Notes under the pieces: generated by a model | Seen by the model: the letters and a program-made list of their open reading frames with translations, nothing else | Databases searched by the model: none | What the model was told of the DNA's origin: nothing | Program-made: the position numbers and the translations under genes | Part shown: positions 18,179 through 25,429 of the stretch, piece by piece | Layout of the letters: the number at the start of each line of letters is the position of its first letter | Position numbering within the stretch: the first letter of the stretch is position 1 | DNA from: Blastococcus capsensis | Lineage (GTDB): Bacteria; Actinomycetota; Actinomycetes; Mycobacteriales; Geodermatophilaceae | NCBI RefSeq assembly: GCF_030165005.1 | Contig: NZ_JASNNW010000001.1 | Span: forward strand, 124,001 to 188,000 | Reading direction: 5' to 3' | Length of the DNA: 64,000 nucleotides

Positions 18179-18210
18179 ACCGTACCGACCGATCTCTCAG
18201 CGGTGAAGTA
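18179..18210 (-). promoter_or_regulatory. fdrA promoter overlapped by shared operator (site B)
   Basis: On the minus strand TTCACC (18202-18207), 17 nt, then TACGGT (18179-18184) lead to the fdrA ATG after six nt, the same architecture as the arcC promoter at 5117-5145. The plus strand at 18197-18210 reads TCAGCGGTGAAGTA, a copy of the shared operator lying over the -35 element. A leaderless transcript is predicted. Confidence 0.6.
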
Positions 18211-18234
18211 TCGGCATCTGCGTGCAACAACGAT

Positions 18235-18283
18235 TTAGCGTTGAGGTACTTCCGTCAGAGGTGTGTGCGGTGACACAGTGACG
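18235..18283 (+). promoter_or_regulatory. Permease promoter region with shared operator (site C)
   Basis: TTAGCGTTGAGGTA at 18235-18248 is a copy of the shared core. After the TACTT at its end come 17 nt and then GGTGACACAGTGACG (18269-18283). Almost the same second block (GGTGACAGAGTGACG) follows site D after 16 nt. The paired blocks suggest a common promoter architecture for the permease and molybdenum hydroxylase operons, although I cannot assign clear -35 and -10 boxes. The permease start is about 100 nt downstream. Confidence 0.55.
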
Positions 18284-18351
18284 CCGCGCGGTGGGACGAC
18301 GCCCGTCGACCGGCACCGCATCGAGTCGAAGTGCACGTCGAGGAGGCACTC

Positions 18352-19833
18352 ATGGCGTTCGGGTGGAAGCTCTACGGGGACGGCAAGACGCCCCCGCTCG
18401 GAGAGGCCGTCGCTCCTGACGAACGCCTCTCCTGGCCGCGCACGGTCGGGATCGGCGCACAGCACGTCGTCGCCATGTTCGGGGCGACCTTCGTCTTCCC
18501 GCTGATCATGGGGCTGGACGCCAACCTCGCCATCATGATGAGCGGCGTCGCGACGATCATCTTCCTGCTGATCGTGAAGGGGCAGGTGCCCAGCTACCTG
18601 GGCACGAGCGCCGCCTTCGTCGGCGGCGTCCTCGCGGTACGAGCCCAGACGGACAGCGACGCCGCGGTCCTGGGCGCCATCCTGGTGTCCGGGGTCGTGC
18701 TGGCCCTGGCCGGCCTGGTCATCCACTTCATGGGCGCCCGGGCGATCAACGCCGCGCTCCCCCCGGCCGTCACCGGCGCCGTCGTCATGCTGATCGGCTT
18801 CAACCTGGCCCCGGTCGTGGCCGGGGTGTACTGGCCGCAGGACCAGTGGGTCGGCCTGGCGACCATGACCTTCGTGATCGTTGCGTCGCTGCTGCTGCGC
18901 GGCTTCTGGTCGCGCATCTCCATCCTGCTCGGCCTCATCTTCGGCTACCTGCTCTCGGTCCTGCTCGATGTGACGGCCGGCCCGATCACCTCCTTCGACC
19001 CGAGCACCGGCGGGGAGACCACCCGCGACCGGATCAACTTCGATGCGGTCGCCCAGGCCGACTGGATCGGCCTGCCGGAGTTCACCGCGCCCAGCTTCTC
19101 GGTCAACTTCAGCCTGCTGGTGCTGCCCGCCGTCATCGCCCTGATCGCCGAGAACGCCGGGCACGTCAAGGCGGTCGCGGCGATGACCAAGCGCGACCTG
19201 GACCCCGTCATGGGCCGCGCGGTCTTCGCCGACGGCGTCGCCACCGTCGTCGCCACCTCGGTCGGCGGCTCCCCGACGACGACGTACGCGGAGAACATCG
19301 GCGTCATGGCCGCCACCCGCGTCTACTCGACGGCGGCCTACTACGTGGCCGCGGTCGTCGCCATCCTGCTGGGCCTGGTGCCCAAGTTCGGCGCGCTGAT
19401 CAACATCATCCCGGGTGGCGTGCTGGGCGGGATCACCGTCGTCCTCTACGGGATGATCGGCCTGCTGGGCGCCAAGATCTGGAAGGAGAACCGGGTCGAC
19501 TTCGCCAACCCGATCAACCTGGTGCCCCTGGCCGCCGGGATCATCATCGCGATCGGCAACGTCACCCTGAACGTCACCGACACCTTCCCGCTCAGCGGCA
19601 TCGCGTTCGGCACGATCGTCGTCGTCGTCGGCTGGCACATCGCCCGGGCCGTCGCGCCCCCGGAGATGAAGGCCGCACTCCTGGAGGAGGACGGATTCGT
19701 GGGCGGAACCGGCCCGACCCTGGGGCACGCCGGGGGCCACGAGGTGCGACCCGACCCGTCGTCCGTCGACCAGGTCGGCCGCCCCGGTGTTCTCGGCGGC
19801 AGCACGCCCGGAGAGGGCGCGCACCGCCGGTAG
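18352..19833 (+). CDS. NCS2-family nucleobase:cation symporter
   Basis: The protein of about 493 residues is a uracil/xanthine permease. It has about twelve to fourteen hydrophobic segments. The N-terminal GAQHVVAMFGATFVFPLIMG contains the QH pair of NCS2 carriers, and AENAGHVKAVAAM and SVGGSPTTTYAENIGVMAAT form the substrate-binding TM8/TM10 region (Glu and the conserved NIG segment). The C-terminus is hydrophilic. I chose the ATG at 18352 because AGGAGG lies five nt upstream; a GTG at 18331 lacks one. The family carries uracil, xanthine, or urate. The operator shared with barbiturase and the Mo hydroxylase favours a pyrimidine. Confidence 0.92.
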   Translation: MAFGWKLYGDGKTPPLGEAVAPDERLSWPRTVGIGAQHVVAMFGATFVFPLIMGLDANLAIMMSGVATIIFLLIVKGQVPSYLGTSAAFVGGVLAVRAQTDSDAAVLGAILVSGVVLALAGLVIHFMGARAINAALPPAVTGAVVMLIGFNLAPVVAGVYWPQDQWVGLATMTFVIVASLLLRGFWSRISILLGLIFGYLLSVLLDVTAGPITSFDPSTGGETTRDRINFDAVAQADWIGLPEFTAPSFSVNFSLLVLPAVIALIAENAGHVKAVAAMTKRDLDPVMGRAVFADGVATVVATSVGGSPTTTYAENIGVMAATRVYSTAAYYVAAVVAILLGLVPKFGALINIIPGGVLGGITVVLYGMIGLLGAKIWKENRVDFANPINLVPLAAGIIIAIGNVTLNVTDTFPLSGIAFGTIVVVVGWHIARAVAPPEMKAALLEEDGFVGGTGPTLGHAGGHEVRPDPSSVDQVGRPGVLGGSTPGEGAHRR

Positions 19834-20007
19834 CCGCTCGTCCGCTCCGTCGCACCCCGTGGTCCCCGGCGCTCCGAACGAGGTCTCCGGACCCCGTTCG
19901 AGGCCCGGGGACGGCGTGCGTCCGGGGGGCGTCGCCGGGAAAGCACGGATCCTGCGACGGACGGTCCCGGCCGGCCGGTGGCGTTCCGGTGGCGCCGTGG
20001 CGAAGTT

Positions 20008-20055
20008 TTAGCGCTGAGGTACTTTCGCCCGCCTCCGGCCGGTGACAGAGTGACG
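20008..20055 (+). promoter_or_regulatory. Molybdenum hydroxylase promoter region with shared operator (site D)
   Basis: TTAGCGCTGAGGTA at 20008-20021 is a copy of the shared core, here with a perfectly palindromic AGCGCT centre. It is followed after 16 nt by GGTGACAGAGTGACG (20041-20055), nearly identical to the block downstream of site C. The first structural gene starts at 20092. The remaining gap from 19834 to 20007 shows no gene. Confidence 0.6.
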
Positions 20056-20091
20056 TCTCCGCAGCCGTTCGCACGGAGGTGACCGCAGCCG

Positions 20092-20967
20092 GTGAAGCCA
20101 GCCCCCTTCCGCTACGCCGACCCAGGCTCCCTGGACGAGGCCCTCGAGGTCCTCGCCGAGGAGGGCGCCAAGGTGCTGGCCGGGGGCCAGTCACTGCTGC
20201 CGTTGCTCTCGATGCGCCTCGCGGCGCCGGCCACGCTCGTCGACATCAACCGGGTGCCCGGCCTGGACTCGATCGAGGTCACCGGGGACGGCGTGACGGT
20301 AGGGGCACTCGTTCGGCACAACTCGCTGCTGCACGACGACGCCGCCGCCCGGAGCCAGCCGCTGCTGACCCGCGCGACGGCGAACGTCGCGCACCCGGCG
20401 GTCCGGAACCGCGGCACCACCGTCGGCTCGATCGCACACGCCGACCCGTCCGGCGAGATGACGGCGGTGCTCGCGCTGACCGACGGCTCGGTCACGGTGG
20501 CGGGCGCGGCCGGCTCCGAGGTCGTGGGCTGGCGGGACCTCTTCGTCGGCCCGCTGGAGACGTCGATCGCCGGGCCCGCCGTCGTCACCTCCGCCTTCTT
20601 CCCCGCGCTGCCACCGCGGTCGGGGACCGCGTTCCAGGAGGTCGCCCGCCGCAAGGGCGACTACGCCGTCTGCGGCGCGGGCGTCGTCGTCACGCTCGAC
20701 GCCGGCCGGCGCGTGGCGTCCGTCCGCGCCTCCTATGTCTCGGTGGGGCTGACCCCCGAGGTGCACGACCTGACCGAGGCGGTCGCCGGGTCGCCGGTGG
20801 AGAAGGCCGACTGGGCCGCCGCCGGCGCACTGGCCCGCACGCTGGTCGACCCGGACACCGACATCCACGCCAGCGCCCACTACCGGCGCCTGCTGGTGGG
20901 CGTGCTGACCGAGAGAACTCTTGCCGAGGCTGCCGCCGAAGCCGCCGCGAGAGCGACGCGCGAGTGA
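20092..20967 (+). CDS. Molybdenum hydroxylase FAD-binding subunit
   Basis: This 291-residue protein is the medium (CoxM/CutM/XdhB-like) subunit that carries FAD and accepts electrons from the iron-sulfur subunit. FAD-binding motifs are AGGQSLLPLLSMRLA near residue 30 and TTVGSIAHADPSGE near 105; CoxM-type subunits usually read TIGGSLAHADP there. The C-terminal domain shows SVGLTP and an AHYRRLL segment. GGAGGTGA lies upstream of the GTG. It is the first gene of an FAD, 2Fe-2S, Mo, CoxG order. Confidence 0.92.
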   Translation: MKPAPFRYADPGSLDEALEVLAEEGAKVLAGGQSLLPLLSMRLAAPATLVDINRVPGLDSIEVTGDGVTVGALVRHNSLLHDDAAARSQPLLTRATANVAHPAVRNRGTTVGSIAHADPSGEMTAVLALTDGSVTVAGAAGSEVVGWRDLFVGPLETSIAGPAVVTSAFFPALPPRSGTAFQEVARRKGDYAVCGAGVVVTLDAGRRVASVRASYVSVGLTPEVHDLTEAVAGSPVEKADWAAAGALARTLVDPDTDIHASAHYRRLLVGVLTERTLAEAAAEAAARATRE

Positions 20968-21040
20968 GCATCGCAGCGAGCGCCGGCGAGCGAGGAGCGG
21001 AGCGAGTGCGGAACCGAGCCACCAACAGAGGGAGGGCCGC

Positions 21041-21556
21041 ATGACCGGTGTCGACACGGAGCGGACGATCGCCGTCACGGTGAACGGTGTTCCACGTGAA
21101 GCCACCGTGCCGGTCCGCCGGCTGCTGTCCGACGCGCTGCGGCACGACCTGGGGCTGACCGGCACGCACGTCGGCTGCGAGCACGGCGTGTGCGGGGCAT
21201 GCACGGTGATCGTGGACGGCGACCCGGTCCGCTCGTGCCTGATGCTCGCCGTCCAGGTGGACGGGTCGTCGGTGCGCACGGTGGAGGGGCTGGCGCGCGA
21301 CGACCACCAGGGCGGCCAGGTGCTGCACCCGGTGCAGGAGGCGTTCCGCGAGTGCCACGCCCTGCAGTGCGGCTTCTGCACGCCGGGCTTCCTGATGACG
21401 ATCGCCGCGGGGCTCGAATCGCGGGACAACGCGCAGGAGATCTCCGAGGAGGAGGTCGACGAACTGGTCGGCGGAAACCTCTGCCGGTGCACCGGCTACG
21501 CCAACATCAAGAAGGCCGTGCGCCACGCCGCCACCGCGATGAAGGACGACGCGTGA
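21041..21556 (+). CDS. Molybdenum hydroxylase 2Fe-2S subunit
   Basis: The 171-residue small subunit binds two 2Fe-2S clusters and passes electrons from the molybdenum site to FAD. The plant-type cluster ligands are in GCEHGVCGACTVIVDG and the RSC that follows; the second set is in CGFCTPGFLM and GNLCRCTGY. Its length and spacing are normal for the family. GAGGGAGG precedes the ATG. The 73-nt gap before it holds short repeats of the GAGCGGAGCGAG type. Confidence 0.95.
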   Translation: MTGVDTERTIAVTVNGVPREATVPVRRLLSDALRHDLGLTGTHVGCEHGVCGACTVIVDGDPVRSCLMLAVQVDGSSVRTVEGLARDDHQGGQVLHPVQEAFRECHALQCGFCTPGFLMTIAAGLESRDNAQEISEEEVDELVGGNLCRCTGYANIKKAVRHAATAMKDDA

Positions 21557-21668
21557 CGCCCGCGGCCCGCCTGAGCCGCGCCAACCGATGGAAAGCCGCG
21601 TCACGGCCCGGCTTCCCATCCGGCGCCGCGGCTCCGGCTCCGGTCGATGCGGCCATGGAGGAGGCCCG

Positions 21669-24092
21669 ATGACGACGAAGCTCTTCGGGGAGCCGGTCCG
21701 CCGGCGCGAGGACCAGCGGCTGATCACCGGCAAGGGCCGCTACCTCGACGACATCGGCCCGAACGCGCTGGCCGCCGCCTTCGTGCGCAGCCCGCACGCG
21801 CACGCCCGGATCGTGGACATCGACGTCGACGCCGCCCTCGAGGTCGAGGGCCTGGTCGCGATCTACACCTACGAGGACCTCACCGGCCCGATGGCCGAGC
21901 CGCTGCCGGTGCTCATCCCGCACCCGCAGATGCATGCGCCGCGGACGGGGTTCCCGCTGGCAAACGGCGAGGTCAACCACGTGGGCGAGCCGATCGTCAT
22001 GGTGGTCGCCACCGACCGGTACGTGGCCGAGGACGCCTGCGACCGCATCCTCGTCACCTACGAGGAGCTGCCGGTCGTCGTCGGCGTGGACGTCGCCCGA
22101 GCGGCGACCGCGGCGGTGCACGAGGAGATCCCCGACAACGTCGCGGCCCGGCACCACCAGGAGACCGGCGACGTCGAGCCGGCGCTGGCCGCCTCGCCGC
22201 GGACGCTGTCCTTCACCCAGTACATCGAGCGGAGCGCCTGCATGCCCATGGAGGGCAAGGGCGTGCACGCGCGCTGGGACTCCGACGACCGGTCGCTGCG
22301 GGTCTACACGAGCACCCAGGCGTCGACGTCGGTGCGCGCGGCGATCGCGGCGAAACTGGACCTGAGCCTGGACAAGGTCGAGGTGATCGCGCCCGACGTC
22401 GGGGGCGGGTTCGGCGTGAAGATCGTGCACCCGTGGCCGGAGGAGCTGCTGGTGCCGATGGCCGCGATCGCGCTCGGCCAGGAGGTGAAGTGGGCCGAGG
22501 ACCGGCGCGAGCACTTCATCGGCTCCGCCCACGAGCGGCAGCAGCGGCAGGAGATCACCGTCGGGTACGACGACGACGGCCGGATCACCGCGCTCGACGT
22601 CCACATCTGGCACGACAACGGCGCGTACACGCCCTACGGGATCATCGTGCCGATCGTGACGGCGACCCAGCTGGTCGGGCCGTACGTGATCCCGGTGTAC
22701 CGGGTGGTCGTGGAGTCGGTGTTCACCAACACCGTGATCGTGACGCCGTACCGCGGCGCCGGGCGGCCGCAGGGCTGCTACGCGATGGAACGCACGATGG
22801 ACCGCATCGCCGACGACCTCGGGCTGGACCGGGCGCTGGTCCGCGAGCGGAACCTGATCCAGACCGACCAGTTCCCCTACGACCACCACCTGACGTTCCA
22901 GGACGGCCGGCCGGTCATCTACGACTCGGGTGACTACCCCGGCCTGCTGGACAAGCTGCGGACGCTGGTCGGCTGGTCCGAGGCCGACCGGCTGCGGGCC
23001 GAGGCGGCCACGCGCGGGAAGCTGCTCGGCGTCGGCATGGCGATGTACGTGGAGGGGACCGGGCCCGGCCCGTACGAGGGCGGGCACGTGCAGGTGCTGG
23101 GCAGCGGCAAGGTCCTGGTGTCGACCGGGCTGACCTCGCAGGGGCAGGGCCACGAGACGGCGTTCGCGCAGATCGTGGCCTCGGAGCTCGGCGTCCCGAT
23201 CGAGGACGTCGAGGTGACCACCGGCGACACCCGGCGCTTCGGGTACGCCGTCGGCACCTTCGCCTCGCGGGCCGCGGTGATGAGCGGCAACGCGATCGCC
23301 CTGGCCGCCCGCGGGGTGCGGGAGAAGGCGCTGCGCATCGCGGCGGACGTGCTGGAGGCCGCGCCGGAGGATCTCGAGATCGACGAGGGCCTGGTGCAGG
23401 TGAAGGGTGTGCCGGGGACGTCGATCCCGCTGCGGACGGTGGCCGTCCTGTCCAACCCGCTGCGGTACGCGTTCGACGAGGCGGCGAAGCAGGCGACGCA
23501 GTTCGCGCGGGCCGGGTCGGACGACAAGCCGCCCGTCGCCGAGGGCGACGCGCCGGGCCTGGAGCACCGCGACTACTACTCGCCGATCCGGTCGACGTTC
23601 GCGTCGGGCGCCCACGCGGCGATCGTGGAGATCGACCCGGCGACGTGGGAGATCGACGTCGTGAAGTACGCGGTGGTGCACGACTGCGGCAACGTCGTGA
23701 ACCCGATGATCGTCGAGGGCCAGGTGCACGGCGGCGTCGCGCAGGGCGTGGGGGGTGCGTTGTACGAGCGGATGGCCTACGACGCCGACGGGCAGCTGCA
23801 GAACGCCTCGTTCATGGACTTCCTGATGCCTTACGCCTCCGAGGTGCCGGACATCGACATCGACCACCAGCAGACGCCGTCGCCGCTGAACCCGCTGGGC
23901 ATCAAGGGCGCCGGCGAGGCGGGCGTGATCCCGGGGACGGCGGCGATCGCCTCGGCGATCGAGGACGCGGTGGGCCGGCGGATCACGTCGATGCCCATCT
24001 CGCCGACCGAGCTGTACGACCTGGTGCGAAACCCCACGGCTGAACGGACGGCCGCCGCTGAGCGCCGTTCCGAGAACGGAGTTCTGGCGTGA
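21669..24092 (+). CDS. Molybdenum hydroxylase large subunit (putative uracil dehydrogenase)
   Basis: This 807-residue protein is the Mo-cofactor subunit of a xanthine-dehydrogenase-family hydroxylase. Visible motifs are DDIGPNALAAAFVRSPHAHA, DVGGGFGVK, PYRGAGRPQGCYAMER, SQGQGHETAFAQI, and the active-site Glu in GAGEAGVIPG. The CO-dehydrogenase active loop (AYXCSFR) is absent; PYRGAGRP stands in its place, so it is not CO dehydrogenase. The ATG at 21669 has GGAGGAGG just upstream. Co-regulation with barbiturase and a nucleobase permease makes oxidation of uracil or thymine at C6 the best guess. A xanthine or nicotinate type substrate is possible. Confidence 0.9.
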   Translation: MTTKLFGEPVRRREDQRLITGKGRYLDDIGPNALAAAFVRSPHAHARIVDIDVDAALEVEGLVAIYTYEDLTGPMAEPLPVLIPHPQMHAPRTGFPLANGEVNHVGEPIVMVVATDRYVAEDACDRILVTYEELPVVVGVDVARAATAAVHEEIPDNVAARHHQETGDVEPALAASPRTLSFTQYIERSACMPMEGKGVHARWDSDDRSLRVYTSTQASTSVRAAIAAKLDLSLDKVEVIAPDVGGGFGVKIVHPWPEELLVPMAAIALGQEVKWAEDRREHFIGSAHERQQRQEITVGYDDDGRITALDVHIWHDNGAYTPYGIIVPIVTATQLVGPYVIPVYRVVVESVFTNTVIVTPYRGAGRPQGCYAMERTMDRIADDLGLDRALVRERNLIQTDQFPYDHHLTFQDGRPVIYDSGDYPGLLDKLRTLVGWSEADRLRAEAATRGKLLGVGMAMYVEGTGPGPYEGGHVQVLGSGKVLVSTGLTSQGQGHETAFAQIVASELGVPIEDVEVTTGDTRRFGYAVGTFASRAAVMSGNAIALAARGVREKALRIAADVLEAAPEDLEIDEGLVQVKGVPGTSIPLRTVAVLSNPLRYAFDEAAKQATQFARAGSDDKPPVAEGDAPGLEHRDYYSPIRSTFASGAHAAIVEIDPATWEIDVVKYAVVHDCGNVVNPMIVEGQVHGGVAQGVGGALYERMAYDADGQLQNASFMDFLMPYASEVPDIDIDHQQTPSPLNPLGIKGAGEAGVIPGTAAIASAIEDAVGRRITSMPISPTELYDLVRNPTAERTAAAERRSENGVLA

Positions 24093-24760
24093 ACCTGGAC
24101 GGCTCTGCGGTGCTGCACGGCGACCCGGACAAGGTGTGGTCGGTGATCACCGACCCGGCGGTGCTGGCGCGGACGATCCCGGGCTGCGAGACGCTGGAGC
24201 AGGTCGGGGACGACGAGTACCGGATGAACGTCTCCGTCGGCGTCGGCGCGATCCGCGGGACGTACGCGGGCGAGGTGAAGCTGGCCGACAAGCAGCACCC
24301 GACGTCCTACGTGATGCACGCGTCCGGCGCCGGTGCGCCGGGCAACGCGCGGGCGACGGTGACGATCAACCTGTCGCCGGCCGAGGACGGGAAGACGAAC
24401 CTCACCTACTCGGCCGACGCCGTGATCGGCGGCCCGGTGGCGGGTGTGGGCCAGCGGATGATCACCGGTGTGGCCAAGCGGATGGCCGGCCAGTTCTTCA
24501 AGGCGATCGACGACGAGCTGACCGGTGCCGCGGCGGCTGCTCCGTCTGCGGCAGCGGTGAGCTCGACGTCGGAGGCCGACGCAGCTGGCAACCACGCCGT
24601 CCCGGCAGGTGAGGCTGCTCCGGCGGTGTTCGCCGGCCGCGCCGGCATTCCCGCGGGCACGTCCGGCGACGTGCAGACCTTGGCGCTCGGTGCCGTCGGC
24701 GGCGCCGTCCTGACCCTGATCGGCGTCCTGATCGGCTACCGCCTCGGTCGCCAACGCTAG
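24089..24760 (+). CDS. CoxG-like SRPBCC protein with C-terminal membrane anchor
   Basis: The 223-residue protein has an N-terminal START/SRPBCC domain typical of CoxG (SAVLHGDPDKVWSVITDPAV, IPGCETLEQVGDDEY, RMITGVAKRMAGQFF). A flexible Ala/Pro-rich linker follows, then one C-terminal transmembrane helix (LGAVGGAVLTLIGVLIGY) with a basic tail. In CO-oxidising bacteria CoxG recruits the Mo hydroxylase to the membrane and quinone pool. The start overlaps the stop of the Mo subunit (GTGA). It suggests that electrons from this hydroxylase enter the respiratory chain rather than NAD+. Confidence 0.9.
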   Translation: MNLDGSAVLHGDPDKVWSVITDPAVLARTIPGCETLEQVGDDEYRMNVSVGVGAIRGTYAGEVKLADKQHPTSYVMHASGAGAPGNARATVTINLSPAEDGKTNLTYSADAVIGGPVAGVGQRMITGVAKRMAGQFFKAIDDELTGAAAAAPSAAAVSSTSEADAAGNHAVPAGEAAPAVFAGRAGIPAGTSGDVQTLALGAVGGAVLTLIGVLIGYRLGRQR

Positions 24761-24769
24761 CGGCCGGGC

Positions 24770-25025
24770 CTGCCCCGGGAAACTCGGCGGCTGCTTCGAG
24801 GATGCCGTCGTCGACGGGGACGGTGTCCAGTGCCGCGAGGACGGCGCGGCCCGGGTCCAGCAGCCGCTCGTCGATGCGCCGGCACGTCCGCAACACCTCG
24901 ACGTGCGCCAGCGCGCTGCTCACGAGCGGCACATCCGGCCGATCGGCCAGCCAGGCGACCAGGTCGGCGCTGTACTCCTCGGCACGGACGAGCGTGAGCA
25001 GGGCCGAGGAGTCGAGGTAGATCAC
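24770..25025 (-). pseudogene. Truncated VapC-like PIN toxin
   Basis: The N-terminal two thirds of a PIN-domain ribonuclease are present: MIYLDSSALLTLVRAEEY with the first acidic residue, ALAHVEVLRTCRRI with the conserved Glu, and the stretch to EAAAEFP. Here the family would normally continue to an LDAIHLATA motif with the remaining catalytic Asp residues. Instead the frame runs into the end of the CoxG gene on the other strand. The missing C-terminus makes it almost certainly inactive. The start overlaps vapB. Confidence 0.7.
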
Positions 25026-25291
25026 AGACGGTCCTCGCGGAGAGCGTCGAGCACCTCGCCGGTGAGCGGGCCATCGATGTGCAATGGCCCCGCCAGGCGC
25101 CGCGGGTTTCGGGCCGGCACGAGCCTGCCGGCAGCCACCAGCCTGTCGCGCGCGGACTCCGACGGCAGCGGAGGCACGAGCCGGGCGACGAGCACACCTC
25201 GTTCGGTCACCTCGACGGTCTCACCCGCCTTGACGCGAGCCAGGTATCTGCTCGCGTTCTGCCGAAGCTCTCGTACGTCGATGCGTAGCAC
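25022..25291 (-). CDS. VapB/Phd-type antitoxin
   Basis: The 89-residue protein begins LRIDVRELRQNASRYLARVK and continues AGETVEVTERGVLVARLVPP, the Phd/YefM antitoxin fold that binds DNA as a dimer and neutralises a PIN toxin through its C-terminus. It overlaps vapC by four bases (GTGA). Because the toxin is truncated, the pair is probably a relic. The GTG start has no obvious ribosome binding site. Confidence 0.82.
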   Translation of the reverse strand: MLRIDVRELRQNASRYLARVKAGETVEVTERGVLVARLVPPLPSESARDRLVAAGRLVPARNPRRLAGPLHIDGPLTGEVLDALREDRL

Positions 25292-25429
25292 CCCGCGAGA
25301 GTGGCATCTGTGGTGCTACTCACCAAGCCAGCGATGCGGGTGGACGACGACGTCCGCCTCCCGCCCCGCGCCGGCCGCGGGTCCCGGTCGTAGGCCCTCG
25401 AGACCGCGGCGCCCACGGCGGCCGGCGGC

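Noticed and set aside
20968-21040. Repeats of GAGCGGAGCGAG type as a regulatory element
   Set aside because: They are short and low in complexity, of a sort common in high-GC actinobacteria; nothing shows a function.
20092-24760. Carbon monoxide dehydrogenase coxMSL-G
   Set aside because: The gene order and CoxG fit, but the large subunit lacks the AYXCSFR loop and has PYRGAGRP, so I call it a general Mo hydroxylase.
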